Positions 9,185 through 18,885 of a stretch of 64,000 nt of DNA are shown in pieces (within the stretch, counting starts at the first letter, position 1; each line of letters starts with the position of its first letter). The stretch comes from CAJXII01 sp965242915. GTDB lineage: Bacteria > Campylobacterota > Campylobacteria > Campylobacterales > Arcobacteraceae. The notes under the pieces were generated by a model. That model was not told the origin of the DNA. It ran no database searches and saw only the letters and a program-made list of their open reading frames with translations. The stretch is from the NCBI GenBank assembly GCA_965242915.1, contig CBDETN010000025.1, positions 62,001-126,000 of the forward strand, in the 5' to 3' direction. The translations under genes were made by a program, and so were the position numbers.

Positions 9185-10189
9185 TTAAGTAAAAAAAAAC
9201 ACTTCATCATATTTATTTAGAAAATATGAGTGAACTATTTTGAAGCCTAATTTTTTAATATTAAACTGTTCTTTTCTCTTTTCTTTATGTGAAATAAATA
9301 ACATCAACATATCAATATTTTCTTTCATATTTTCTAATAGATTATAGCCGCCTTCAATCATAATAAAGTTATTATTTTTAAGTTCTTCTAAATTATTACT
9401 GATATTTACTTTTCTATTTGGTACATTAAAAAGCGGTATTGTTGTATTAAATTCTTTATTTTTAGAATAGATTAAAATATTTGGGCTTTTCTTTATTTTT
9501 GCAAATCGACTATCCAAAGTTGGTCTATCAGTTCTTACTGTTTGACCGCCAATCACCATTAATGACAATTTTGTTCTAATATTATGCACCAAATCTAAAC
9601 TATCTTGTGTAGTTATATAACCACCTGTTACACTTCCATCATCCCTCATAGCTAGTTTAAAAAAAATGAAATTCTTCTGTTGCCATTTGATAAATGGTAA
9701 TAATAGATCATTAGTCTCTTCTTTACAAATATTAGTTATCACTTCAATACCTGCATTTTCAAGTCTTTGTTTTCCACCGCTAGCTTCATTATTCGGATCA
9801 AGCATTCCAATTACAACTTTTTTAATCTGCATTGCTTCTAATAACATAGCACAAGCAGGAGTACGACCAATATGATTACATGGTTCTAAAGTTACATAAA
9901 TTGTACAATCTTTGAAAAAATTATTATGGTTCTGTATTAAAAAGTTATGGATATCTGATGAGCTTTCTAAATTTTTAATTTGTGAGTTTGGATAAGTTGT
10001 AAGATATGCAACTTTAAGTGCATTTACTTCCGCATGAGCCAGTCCTGCTTCTTTATGAGCTTCTACGGCTAATACTTCATCATCTTTTACAACACAAGCA
10101 CCAACGGCAGGATTTGGGTAAGTTAGAAACTGATATTTCCAAGCTTCATTTATAGCTAATTGCATATAAAAAGTATGCTTATTATTCAT
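9185..10189 (-). CDS. ribD: Bifunctional riboflavin biosynthesis deaminase/reductase
   Basis: RibD performs the second and third steps of riboflavin synthesis: deamination of the pyrimidine, then NADPH reduction of the ribose side chain. In 334 residues it has an N-terminal cytidine-deaminase-like zinc domain with HAEVNAL and TLEPCNHIGRTPACAMLL, then a reductase domain starting near residue 175 (FFKLAMRDDGSVTGG, MVIGGQTVRTDRPTLDSR, IEGGYNLL). The reductase part is somewhat shorter than in E. coli. It starts 2 bases after the small gene at 10192-10380. In related genomes it would be expected soon after rimP, from which it is separated here by the R-M gene. Confidence 0.93.
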   Translation of the reverse strand: MNNKHTFYMQLAINEAWKYQFLTYPNPAVGACVVKDDEVLAVEAHKEAGLAHAEVNALKVAYLTTYPNSQIKNLESSSDIHNFLIQNHNNFFKDCTIYVTLEPCNHIGRTPACAMLLEAMQIKKVVIGMLDPNNEASGGKQRLENAGIEVITNICKEETNDLLLPFIKWQQKNFIFFKLAMRDDGSVTGGYITTQDSLDLVHNIRTKLSLMVIGGQTVRTDRPTLDSRFAKIKKSPNILIYSKNKEFNTTIPLFNVPNRKVNISNNLEELKNNNFIMIEGGYNLLENMKENIDMLMLFISHKEKRKEQFNIKKLGFKIVHSYFLNKYDEVFFFT

Positions 10190-10191
10190 AA

Positions 10192-10380
10192 CTAAATAGT
10201 TATCCTAGCAAGATGATTACCATATTGTTTATCATAAACATCTACTAAATAGCCATCGTGATTATTTCGATACCATATTAATTCTTGTATTAATAAAAAA
10301 TAATTATACCAATTTTTTTCACCCTCAATTAATTTTAATCTTTTATTCTCTATTGCTTTTTTAATTTTTTCTTCTATCAT
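10192..10380 (-). CDS. Small hypothetical protein next to the R-M gene
   Basis: A 62-residue ORF with a charged helical N-terminus (EEKIKKAIENKRLKLIEGE) and a Trp/Tyr-rich middle (NWYNYFLLIQELIWYRNNHDGYLVDVYD). It begins 6 bases after the stop of the R-M gene and stops 2 bases before ribD. The tight spacing favours a translated gene, and it probably came in with the R-M enzyme. No family is recognised. Confidence 0.5.
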   Translation of the reverse strand: MIEEKIKKAIENKRLKLIEGEKNWYNYFLLIQELIWYRNNHDGYLVDVYDKQYGNHLARITI

Positions 10381-10386
10381 AATATC

Positions 10387-13300
10387 TTAATACTCTATAA
10401 GTAACTTTTCAATTTTAGTTAATTCTTTTTCAATAGATATTTTAATATTGTCTATTACTTGATATTTCTTTGATATTTCTTGTTGCATATTTATATCAAA
10501 TTCATTTTTTAAATTAATTGGAATTTTAACTAATAATTTTTTTACTATTGTTTGAGGTAAACTTTTTTGTTTTTCACCTTTTACATTTTCTTTAAAAATC
10601 GGTTCAGCTATATATTTAATGTAATCTAAATCAATATTGTCAAATAATGGTCTTAATCCACAATTATTTCTTCCAATATTAAATTTACCATTTCTTTTAA
10701 ATATATGACCAGAATTTCCATAAGTTACCCATGTTAATATCTCTTCTTCATATTTATAAGTATTTATATACCCAAAAACTCCACCATTTTCTATTTGTCC
10801 TGAGTAAACTGGATAGTTACCCTTATTATCATTTATATATGTTTTAGTTAGATTGTCTTCACCAAGTATTTTAAAAATATTATTAATTTTAACTTCTTTA
10901 TAATTAAAATTATTTTCTATCTCAATAATAATATTTTTGATATAATTTTTATACTCTTTTATTTTTATTTTTAGTTCTTCTGTAAGTTTAATTTTTTCTA
11001 CTATTTGATTTTGTACTGCAAGATCTATTTTATTATACTTAATTGGTAATGGTATTTTAATATCTTTAATCATAAAAGGAGGTAATGCAGTATATTCGTT
11101 TTTACCATTAACACCTAATCTACCTTTTTTTGTTTGTCTAAAAATAGGTTCTAATATATGTTTAATATATTCTAAATTTAGATTAGTTTGCTTTGGTATA
11201 AGAATTCCTCGATGATTTGTTGCAGAAAATAATTCATTATGAATCATCATATAACCAGCTAAACCATCAATAGCCCAACTCAAACAAGGATTTTCATAAT
11301 CAAATGTATTAATGTTAGCAAATATTCCAAATGTATTACCTGAATATAATGGATATTCTCCTCCATTAGAATCAACATATCTTCTTATAAATTTACCATT
11401 TCCTCTTTTAATATCAAATATATCTGTTATTAAAAAATCTTTATATTTTATTCTAAGCTTTTTTTTTTCAATTAAACTTAGCATTTCATCTTTAAAGCTT
11501 AAAATTGTATTTGATATGTCATCTAAAGTATCTGGAAAATTTTCAAATTTTATTTTATTTTCTTCTTTAAATATTCCCAAATTAATTTTTTCTTCTTTAC
11601 TCCAATAATTGTCAATAATCCAATTATCTATATTATCATTAAGAATATCAAAGTTAATCATTTTACATCTTTTGTCACTTGTTTTAAAGTCTTCTTTTGC
11701 ACCTTTAAACATATTAAATAATATAACAGCTTCTTCTAAATCATTTTGCTCAATATTAAATCTATAAATATCACGACTTTCACCTATTTCGCTAACTAAA
11801 TATGTAAATATAGGATGAGTTTGAATCTCTTGTTTATTTTCTTTTTTTGTTAATGCTAAAATATATGTTTTTTTATTTGTAGTAAAAAAAGTATTTAAAG
11901 GCAATGAAATAATTGCATCAATAAAACAATTTTCTTTTATGAAATTTCTTAATCTTTTATCATTTTGTCTATTGAATATACCATCTGGTACGACTACAAA
12001 AGCTTTTCCATTATGTTTTAAAGCATTAACTACCCATTCCATAAATAAACCTTCTACACCCATAGCATTAGTTTTATAATAATTTTTTAATTCAGCATCT
12101 TTTGAAATTTCTTCTTTTAAATTACTGCTACCACTTGTTACATAAGGGGGATTAGTTAAAATCAAGTCATATTCATTCTCGACAGGGTCACTTAGTGTTC
12201 CTAATATGGAATTAGTTTTTAAGGTAAATGTATCATTAAAAATATTAGAGAATTTTTGTGTTAAATGTGGATTTTCTTTAATCAACTCACTAAAATATAT
12301 TAACATATTGGCTTTTGCTAATATGATAGTTTTTTGTTCATCTTTATCAAATCCTTTATCAAAACCTCTTACAGTTATTTTTGGGATAACATCATCTTTA
12401 GTTATCTCATAAAAACTATTTAATTTACTTTTTATTGGTTCTAATAAAAATTTACCTACACCACAAGCAGGATCACATATTGTCATCCCCTCTTTTATCT
12501 CATCTGTTGCCATCTTTTGAATAGCTTTTATAACTTTTAAAGGTGTAAAAAATTGTCCCCAATTTTTTTTACTTATACTTTCTTTTAAAAAACTTTCAAA
12601 TAATTGAGATTTAAAATCATAGTTAATATTTTCTAACTTACCATATTTTTTAAATTCCTCTAATATTTTTTTAAATACAGTACTATAACCTGCTACAGAT
12701 TTTTGATCTTTACTAACAAAAATAGTTCCATTTATAATAGTTGTACCATCTTCTCTATTTTCAGGAAATAATTCTTTTATTTTTTTTCTAATTGTATCTG
12801 CATAATATTGTAATACTTCATCATTTGTATTATCTTCTTCATACATATCCATTAAGAAATAAAAACTATTTGTTGTTTTTAATACTTTTAAATCACTTAA
12901 ATATTTAAAAATAAATAATTCTACGAAGGTATATAGACATTGTTCAGGTGATGCACCACTTACACTCCAAAGGTCTTGCCAAACTTGTTTGGCTAAATCT
13001 GTAGGATTTACAAATTCTTTTGGCATTATTTTATTATTTTTTTCATCTATTGATGAATATATCTTTTCTATTAATATTGCTAGTTTAGTATCTTGATTTA
13101 TTTCTGTGGGATTCCAATTATAACTTACTGGTGTATCATCTTCATCTAAAATTAATTCTGATGTTTTTACATTTATCCAAATTGTTTCTTTGGTATCTGT
13201 TGCTATTAAAATTGGACATTCTAACTTTTTTGCTACTTCTAATTCTTGTTTTATTGCTTTTTGTTGTTTTTTTGGAGTGTTAAATTCTTCTGAAGTCTTA

Positions 13301-13503
13301 TTTTCTATTATTGCTATTACTTTTTTTTGACTAATAATTATGCCGTCAACTTTTTTTTGACCTATTTTCCCATAATTAACATCTCGTATAATATTATGTT
13401 TTTTTAATTGATTAATTGTTGTGGCACCAATATTATAAAAATCCCATTTACCAATTCTTTCAGGCTTTTTATCTAGTCCTCTTTGTAGTAATTCTTCACT
13501 CAT
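10387..13503 (-). CDS. Single-chain restriction-modification enzyme (nuclease, N6-adenine methylase, two specificity domains)
   Basis: A 1038-residue protein combining all restriction-modification activities. Residues about 45-70 look like a PD-(D/E)xK nuclease core (VDGIIISQKKVIAIIENK). Residues about 160-600 are a Type I HsdM-like methylase, with the SAM motif CDPACGVGKFLLEP near 342 and the catalytic NPPY (DLILTNPPYVTSG) near 451. Two HsdS-like target recognition domains start near 694 (FDIKRGNG) and 875 (IFKILGEDN); both contain the YPLYSGN/YPVYSGQ motif. This is the Type IIG/IIC or Type I-like fused architecture. No separate HsdR is present. It lies between rimP and ribD, preceded by its own promoter-like TATGATTAAT near 13525. 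Acquisition by transfer is inferred. Confidence 0.88.
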   Translation of the reverse strand: MSEELLQRGLDKKPERIGKWDFYNIGATTINQLKKHNIIRDVNYGKIGQKKVDGIIISQKKVIAIIENKTSEEFNTPKKQQKAIKQELEVAKKLECPILIATDTKETIWINVKTSELILDEDDTPVSYNWNPTEINQDTKLAILIEKIYSSIDEKNNKIMPKEFVNPTDLAKQVWQDLWSVSGASPEQCLYTFVELFIFKYLSDLKVLKTTNSFYFLMDMYEEDNTNDEVLQYYADTIRKKIKELFPENREDGTTIINGTIFVSKDQKSVAGYSTVFKKILEEFKKYGKLENINYDFKSQLFESFLKESISKKNWGQFFTPLKVIKAIQKMATDEIKEGMTICDPACGVGKFLLEPIKSKLNSFYEITKDDVIPKITVRGFDKGFDKDEQKTIILAKANMLIYFSELIKENPHLTQKFSNIFNDTFTLKTNSILGTLSDPVENEYDLILTNPPYVTSGSSNLKEEISKDAELKNYYKTNAMGVEGLFMEWVVNALKHNGKAFVVVPDGIFNRQNDKRLRNFIKENCFIDAIISLPLNTFFTTNKKTYILALTKKENKQEIQTHPIFTYLVSEIGESRDIYRFNIEQNDLEEAVILFNMFKGAKEDFKTSDKRCKMINFDILNDNIDNWIIDNYWSKEEKINLGIFKEENKIKFENFPDTLDDISNTILSFKDEMLSLIEKKKLRIKYKDFLITDIFDIKRGNGKFIRRYVDSNGGEYPLYSGNTFGIFANINTFDYENPCLSWAIDGLAGYMMIHNELFSATNHRGILIPKQTNLNLEYIKHILEPIFRQTKKGRLGVNGKNEYTALPPFMIKDIKIPLPIKYNKIDLAVQNQIVEKIKLTEELKIKIKEYKNYIKNIIIEIENNFNYKEVKINNIFKILGEDNLTKTYINDNKGNYPVYSGQIENGGVFGYINTYKYEEEILTWVTYGNSGHIFKRNGKFNIGRNNCGLRPLFDNIDLDYIKYIAEPIFKENVKGEKQKSLPQTIVKKLLVKIPINLKNEFDINMQQEISKKYQVIDNIKISIEKELTKIEKLLIEY

Positions 13504-13550
13504 TTAGCAACCTTAAATTATATTAATCATACAATATCAAATTTTATTCA

Positions 13551-13593
13551 AAAACTTAAAAAGTATGTCAAATTGACATACTTTTTAAGTTTT
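13551..13593. terminator. 43-base perfect palindrome, likely rimP terminator; TATGTCA family copy 1
   Basis: A perfect inverted repeat of 21 bases either side of a single central base, with core TATGTCA-AAT-TGACATA and A/T-run flanks. On the minus strand it lies 7 bases after the rimP stop and is followed by a T-rich run, fitting an intrinsic, probably bidirectional, terminator. The same core occurs at 24962-24978 and 28887-28903 (the latter with C for the first T), so it may be a dispersed repeat or an operator for the R-M gene, whose start is about 70 bases downstream. Confidence 0.7.
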
Positions 13594-13599
13594 ACTATT

Positions 13600-14040
13600 T
13601 TATTTTTTCCATTTATAATAAGTAGAAGCAGCTAATACATCATCAAACTTAACTGTTTGAGTATCTCCCTGCGTATCTTTTATAGTTAAAGTACCATCTT
13701 CGTCAGCTTGTACTAATTCACCCTTTACAATTTCCATAGAGTATTCTTTAATCTTTACATTTTCCCCGACTGAACCTATAAAATGGTTTAAGGTTTTTAA
13801 CTTCCGCTCAATTCCCGGGCTGCTTACTTCAAGTTTATATTTGCCGTTCATTGGCTCATTTACATCTAAAAGCGGTGATACCATACGACTTACTTCGGCA
13901 CATTTGTCAAGACTGATTCCATCCGGATTTGAGATATAAATTCTAAAAATATTATCATCATGTTCCCTAGCTGTTGTTGTATCATAAAGTCTCACACCAC
14001 AACCCTCAACAGCTATTTTAATTGATTCTTCTAATTCCAT
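13600..14040 (-). CDS. rimP: Ribosome maturation factor RimP
   Basis: Assists assembly of the 30S subunit. The 146-residue length and the motifs RIYISNPDGISLDKCAEVSRMVSPLLD and GKYKLEVSSPGIERKL are diagnostic for RimP (YhbC family). It starts 2 bases downstream of rbfA, completing the infB-rbfA-rimP arrangement. A strong palindrome follows its stop, ending the transcript before the inserted R-M gene. Confidence 0.95.
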   Translation of the reverse strand: MELEESIKIAVEGCGVRLYDTTTAREHDDNIFRIYISNPDGISLDKCAEVSRMVSPLLDVNEPMNGKYKLEVSSPGIERKLKTLNHFIGSVGENVKIKEYSMEIVKGELVQADEDGTLTIKDTQGDTQTVKFDDVLAASTYYKWKK

Positions 14041-14042
14041 AA

Positions 14043-14411
14043 TTAATCTTTCCCATCTTCTTTTTTAGAAGCAATCTGAGCAAACAGATCTTCCATTTTA
14101 TTTCTTTTATCAAGCATATCATCTTTTTGGAATGTAAAATCTGGACATTTATACCATCCTGTTGCATTTAAACAATGTGCTTTAATACGACTGCTTGCTT
14201 TTCTTAAAAGTTGTCTTATCTCTTTAAGTTCAGCATTACTATAATCACTACCGTCAAAATAAACTCTAGCATCATATTTACCATTTTTACAATCAACTTC
14301 AGTAATAGGCAAAGAATTTATTCGACTATCATTTAATTCGCTCAAAGCCTCAGGGATCAACTCCATAAGCAAAGACTCTGTTCTCTGTAAATTTATACTT
14401 TTATCGTGCAT
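14043..14411 (-). CDS. rbfA: 30S ribosome-binding factor RbfA
   Basis: A small KH-fold protein for maturation of the 16S rRNA 5' region. At 122 residues it has INLQRTESLLMELIPEALSEL at the N-terminus, a DARVYFDGSDYSNAELKEIRQLLRKASSRIKAH core and FTFQKDDML. It lies between infB (53-base gap) and rimP on the same strand, the usual order, which strengthens a call for a weakly conserved family. Confidence 0.9.
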   Translation of the reverse strand: MHDKSINLQRTESLLMELIPEALSELNDSRINSLPITEVDCKNGKYDARVYFDGSDYSNAELKEIRQLLRKASSRIKAHCLNATGWYKCPDFTFQKDDMLDKRNKMEDLFAQIASKKEDGKD

Positions 14412-14464
14412 TTAATTCACCTTTCAACAATTGAGTAATACTTAGTTTTATGAAAGATTGAATA

Positions 14465-17242
14465 TTAGTCAATTGTTTGTGCTTCTTTGTGTACTATGAA
14501 TGTCTCTATATAGTCATTAACTTGTAAGTCATTGAATTTTTCAAATATAATACCACATTCATAACCGTTAGCAACTTCTTTAACATCATCTTTAAATCTT
14601 TTAAGTGACTTGATAGCACCCGTATAGATAACAACACCATCACGAATTACTCTAGCCATTCCACCTCGTACAACTTTACCGTCTGTAACTTTACATCCTG
14701 CAACAGTTCCTACTTGTGGAACAACAAATGTTTCAAGAATATTAGCTTGACCGGTATTTTCTTCAACTACAATCTCTTGCATCATACCAGATAATGTATC
14801 TTTAATATCATCAATTAATTGATAAATGATACTATAAGTTTTAATCTCAATTCCATCAGCTTTTGCTTTAGTTTTAACGCTTCCTGTAGGTCTTACATTA
14901 AATCCTAAAATAATTGTATTTTCCCCAGCCGCTGCTAAACTTAAATCAGCTTCAGTAATTCCACCGACACCGGCACTTAAAACTTTTACTTTTACTTCAT
15001 CATTTTTAATAGCTTCTAAACTTGATTTAATAGCTTCCAAAGAACCGCCTGCATCAGCTTTAATAATTACAGGAAGTGCTTGAATTTTACCTTCAGCAAT
15101 TAATCCTGCCATCTCATCAAGTGTAACTTTAGTAGATTTACTAAGTTCTTTAGCTCTTGCATGTTCAGCTCTAATTGTTGCAATCTCTTTAGCTTCATTG
15201 ATACTGTTTTGAGCAACAAGTGTAACACCCGTAGTAGGAACTTCACCAAGTCCTACTACTTGACCTGTATGACTAAGTCCAAGTTCTTTTACAGATTTAC
15301 CTTGGTCGTTCATAATTGCTTTTACTTTACCAAATGTTGTATCAGCAACAATACTGTCACCAACTCTTAAAGTACCATTTTGAACAATAATTGTTGCAAC
15401 CGGACCTCTACCTTTTTGTGTAGAAGATTCTAATACTGTTGCCTTACAAAGTGCAGTAGGATCAGCTTGTAATTCTAAAATTTCAGCTGACAAATTAATA
15501 GTTTCAAGTAAATCTTCAATACCCATTCCAGTTTGAGCAGAAACAGGAATAAATTCAATATCTCCACCCCAGTCAGCCGCCATCATATCATGTTCAGCCA
15601 TTCCAGATTTAACCATATCAAGATTTGCAGCTTCTTTATCCATTTTATTAACAGCAACAATTATTGGAGCGCCGCTCTCTTTAGCTGCCTTAATAGACTC
15701 TATAGTTTGAGGTTTAACACCATCATCAGCAGCAACAACGATAATAATAATGTCAGTAATCTTTGCACCTCTAACTCTCATAGCTTTAAATGCTTCGTGT
15801 CCCGGAGTATCTACAAATGTAATATCATGACCATTTTTGTTAATTGTATATGCTGAGATATGTTGAGTAATACCGCCAGCTTCACCTGCAGCTACTCTAC
15901 TACTTCTGATTTTGTCAAGAAGTGAAGTTTTACCATGGTCAACATGTCCCATAATAGTTACAACAGGAGGTCTTGAAACAAAATTAGTTGTATCAATCTC
16001 TTCATCATCATAAGCTTCTTCATAATTTACTTCTTCAAGTTCATCTTTAATAGTAATTTCAATTTCATACTCTTCACCAAGTATTTCAATCTCATCATTT
16101 CCTAAGAAATCATTTTTAGTTACCATCATACCAAGCATAAATAGTTTACCTATAACATCACCCGCAGTTTTGCCTATTTTTTCAGCGAACTCATGTACTC
16201 TACATTGTTCAGGAATAGTAACTTCTGTAATATCTTCAACTTCTACAGGCTTCACATATTTCTTCTTCCTACCGCCTCTTTTAAGTCCACGAGGTCTATT
16301 ACCAAATGCACTAGGTCTATTTGGTCTGTTTTGATCTGTTTGTTTTTTTCTTGGAGGCTCTTGTAAGAATTTAGATGTTTCCATTAAGTTCATATCATGA
16401 AGCATAATCTCATCACCAATGATAGAGTCATCACTTGCTCTAAAGTCATTAGAAGCTCGAACATTTAAAACTTTTCCATGCTCATGCGATTTAGCTGGAA
16501 CTTTTTTAGTCTGTTTTTTTGCTCTTGGAGTATATGATTCTTTTAATTCAGGAGTTTTACCAAACAATTCACTCATAGATTTCATTGATTGTTTTTTAGA
16601 ATTCTCTTCATTCATATTATAAGTCGGATGTGTAATTACAGGTTTCTTTTTCTTAACAATTGTTAAACCTCTTTTTTTCAATACAATTTTTTCACCAGTT
16701 TCACTACTTCCAACTAAAGTTTTAGATTCAACTTTTTTAACAGGTTCTTCTATTTTTTCTACTTTTTTAACTACAGTTTTTACAGTAGCTGTTTCTTCTT
16801 TTACTTCAGGTTTCTTTTCTTCAGTCAACTCTTTTTTTAATAAATCAGAATTTTTTGATGATACTTTTGTAATACCCTTTTTTACCGGTACTTTTTTTAT
16901 CTCTTTTATTTTTTCAACTTCTTTCTTTTGAGGAGTTTCATCTTCTATCTTAGGAGTATCAACTGTTTTTGTCTCTTCTACTTTTACCTCTTTTTCAACA
17001 TCAGCATCAGCATCTTCACCTTTTGCTTTTTGTTTAACAGGTTTTTTGGTTGATTCCTCTTTATTTAAAAGTTTACTCTTTCCAGTCATAATATAGCTTG
17101 TTATCTCTTCAGCAACATCATCTGAAACAGAACTTTGTACAGATTTTAATTCTATCCCTAAGTCTGAAGCTTTACTTATAACTTCAGCACTTGTTGCTCC
17201 TGATTCTTCTGCTATTTCATATACTCTTACTTTATCATCCAT
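14465..17242 (-). CDS. infB: Translation initiation factor IF-2
   Basis: A GTPase that delivers initiator tRNA to the 30S subunit. The 925-residue protein has an N-terminal IF2N domain (VRVYEIAEESGATSAEVISKA), a long Lys/Glu-rich linker (about 70-330), a second IF2N region (about 345-400), the G domain with GHVDHGKTSLLD near residue 432, DTPGHEAF and NKMD, then beta-barrel and C-terminal fMet-tRNA-binding domains. The linker is long and low-complexity, normal for the family. It overlaps the YlxR gene by 8 bases. Confidence 0.97.
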   Translation of the reverse strand: MDDKVRVYEIAEESGATSAEVISKASDLGIELKSVQSSVSDDVAEEITSYIMTGKSKLLNKEESTKKPVKQKAKGEDADADVEKEVKVEETKTVDTPKIEDETPQKKEVEKIKEIKKVPVKKGITKVSSKNSDLLKKELTEEKKPEVKEETATVKTVVKKVEKIEEPVKKVESKTLVGSSETGEKIVLKKRGLTIVKKKKPVITHPTYNMNEENSKKQSMKSMSELFGKTPELKESYTPRAKKQTKKVPAKSHEHGKVLNVRASNDFRASDDSIIGDEIMLHDMNLMETSKFLQEPPRKKQTDQNRPNRPSAFGNRPRGLKRGGRKKKYVKPVEVEDITEVTIPEQCRVHEFAEKIGKTAGDVIGKLFMLGMMVTKNDFLGNDEIEILGEEYEIEITIKDELEEVNYEEAYDDEEIDTTNFVSRPPVVTIMGHVDHGKTSLLDKIRSSRVAAGEAGGITQHISAYTINKNGHDITFVDTPGHEAFKAMRVRGAKITDIIIIVVAADDGVKPQTIESIKAAKESGAPIIVAVNKMDKEAANLDMVKSGMAEHDMMAADWGGDIEFIPVSAQTGMGIEDLLETINLSAEILELQADPTALCKATVLESSTQKGRGPVATIIVQNGTLRVGDSIVADTTFGKVKAIMNDQGKSVKELGLSHTGQVVGLGEVPTTGVTLVAQNSINEAKEIATIRAEHARAKELSKSTKVTLDEMAGLIAEGKIQALPVIIKADAGGSLEAIKSSLEAIKNDEVKVKVLSAGVGGITEADLSLAAAGENTIILGFNVRPTGSVKTKAKADGIEIKTYSIIYQLIDDIKDTLSGMMQEIVVEENTGQANILETFVVPQVGTVAGCKVTDGKVVRGGMARVIRDGVVIYTGAIKSLKRFKDDVKEVANGYECGIIFEKFNDLQVNDYIETFIVHKEAQTID

Positions 17243-17480
17243 TCTCTACTATCTCCTTAAGTTGTTCAAAATAATTATCTTTATTTCTACACTGTCTATA
17301 CAGTGACTTTTCGCATCTTTTTTGGTCTTTCAAACAATCATTGCATAAATAAAAACTTCTTCCACTACCGCTAAAAGGCTTTAAGTTTTTATCTATACAC
17401 TGAAGTCTTACTAGTATTGTTTTCTCAAAAATTTTTCTACAAGATATACAAGTTCTTATAGGCTTTTTTAAATTAGTCAA
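17235..17480 (-). CDS. YlxR-family (DUF448) protein
   Basis: An 81-residue protein with the family signature PIRTCISCRKIFEK at the N-terminus, SGRSFYLCNDC in the middle and further cysteines. YlxR proteins lie beside infB in many bacteria and are thought to bind RNA or regulate transcription. Here it overlaps the start of infB, and thrB lies 20 bases upstream. Two CxxC-type pairs suggest a metal-binding fold, though this is not proven. Confidence 0.85.
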   Translation of the reverse strand: MTNLKKPIRTCISCRKIFEKTILVRLQCIDKNLKPFSGSGRSFYLCNDCLKDQKRCEKSLYRQCRNKDNYFEQLKEIVENG

Positions 17481-17500
17481 TCATTGTATCCAAAAAAAGC

Positions 17501-18382
17501 TTAATACTCTACTTGTATGCCATCGTTATCAAAATCACAGCTAAATATTTTAAAATATCTAAAATTTTCTCGCAATTTTGATACTAAGTTTTTAGCATCT
17601 TCTTCATATACTAAACTAAAAAATGTAGATCCGCTTCCTGAAAGTGTACTCATTAAAGCACCATTTCGCAAAGCAATCTTTTGTACTGAAAAAAGTTCTG
17701 GCATCTGCTTCATTCTATAATATTGATGTATTCTATCTTTTGAAGCCTCTCTTAACATATCCCAATTTTCACTCATAAAAGCTGCTGTTATCAAAGAGCT
17801 GTGAGATATATTGAAAATTGTATCATCTTTATTATATTTATACGGTAAAGCTTTTCTTGAAAGATGTGTAGAAATTGGTCTGTTTGGTATTACTACAACA
17901 GCTTTTAAAGTTGATGGTAAGCTCTTCTTTATAAAATTAACTTCATTGTTATTTACTGTTGCAACCGTAAAGCCACCCATAACAGCAGGTGTTATATTAT
18001 CGGGATGTGATTCAAATTGTAAAGCCAAATTAAGTAATTTTTGTTTAGATAATTCTATCCCTTCAATTGCATAAGCAGAAGCAATTGCACTAATAATTAC
18101 AGCACTGCTGCTTCCCAAACCTCTTGATAATGGCACTTCATTTTGAAATTCAAATCTAAATTTCCGTTTTTTACTACTGATCTTTTTGTGAAAATCGTTA
18201 AATATTGTAATAAACATATTATTATCTTTTAGTTTTGGATTCTTTGAGCCTTCACCTCTAAGTGATACACTATGAAACTTAGACTGTGTGATTTTAACTT
18301 TATTTCGCAAATTTATTGCCAAACCCAAAGTATCAAATCCAGGTCCCAAATTTGCACTTGTCGCTGGTACACTAATTAACAT
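17501..18382 (-). CDS. thrB: Homoserine kinase
   Basis: Phosphorylates homoserine in threonine synthesis. The 293-residue GHMP kinase has the N-terminal VPATSANLGPGFDTLGLAI, the ATP-binding PLSRGLGSSSAVI and the late GALMSTLSGSGSTFFSL motif. The length is normal. It starts 16 bases downstream of tsaB and precedes the YlxR-infB pair, so it is part of the long minus-strand transcription unit. Confidence 0.95.
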   Translation of the reverse strand: MLISVPATSANLGPGFDTLGLAINLRNKVKITQSKFHSVSLRGEGSKNPKLKDNNMFITIFNDFHKKISSKKRKFRFEFQNEVPLSRGLGSSSAVIISAIASAYAIEGIELSKQKLLNLALQFESHPDNITPAVMGGFTVATVNNNEVNFIKKSLPSTLKAVVVIPNRPISTHLSRKALPYKYNKDDTIFNISHSSLITAAFMSENWDMLREASKDRIHQYYRMKQMPELFSVQKIALRNGALMSTLSGSGSTFFSLVYEEDAKNLVSKLRENFRYFKIFSCDFDNDGIQVEY

Positions 18383-18398
18383 ATCTACTCCTACTTCT

Positions 18399-18854
18399 CT
18401 AATTTACTGCCGGAAGATTATAGTTTGGTAAACTATCTTCACTAAATATTTTTATATCTAAAACTTGTGGTAATTTAAAATCTTCTAATTTTTCATCTTC
18501 CAAAAAGTTAATCTCTATTTTACCATCTTTACTTTTAAAAAAATACTTTTTGGCAAGAGCTTTAATGGGGCTGTTATTATTAAAATTAAATCCGTCACAA
18601 GCTTTAAATAAAATATCATTTATAATACTCAAAGTTTTTAAAAATATATATGCAACTTTAATGGCCATAAAACTACCTGGACCATTAACATATAAAATTT
18701 CCTCAATATTATATTCTTTTAATACTTTAGCAAAAATCATAGGCAAAACATCACTAGTCTTACCCTCTTTTAAAATAGTTTCTATTAATTTATTATTCTC
18801 ATAAATTCCGACTAAGATAGGGTTTGAAATTGAAATAACTAATACACTAATCAC
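18399..18854 (-). CDS. tsaB: tRNA threonylcarbamoyladenosine protein TsaB, short form
   Basis: TsaB is the scaffold partner of TsaD in making the t6A base of tRNAs. This 151-residue protein has the ASKHA-type start (VLVISISNPILVGIYENNKLIET) and the hallmark VNGPGSFMAIKVAYIFLKTLS, which corresponds to GPGSFTGLRIG. It is shorter than E. coli TsaB (about 230), as is common in Campylobacterota. It is tucked between lpxC and thrB. Divergence makes this call less certain than its neighbours. Confidence 0.78.
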   Translation of the reverse strand: MISVLVISISNPILVGIYENNKLIETILKEGKTSDVLPMIFAKVLKEYNIEEILYVNGPGSFMAIKVAYIFLKTLSIINDILFKACDGFNFNNNSPIKALAKKYFFKSKDGKIEINFLEDEKLEDFKLPQVLDIKIFSEDSLPNYNLPAVN

Positions 18855-18885
18855 TAATTTCTACTCACTAATTTCTACTCACTAA

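Noticed and set aside
15161..15856. Plus-strand frames opposite infB
   Set aside because: Shadows of a strongly conserved gene; composition reflects the reverse complement of IF-2 codons.
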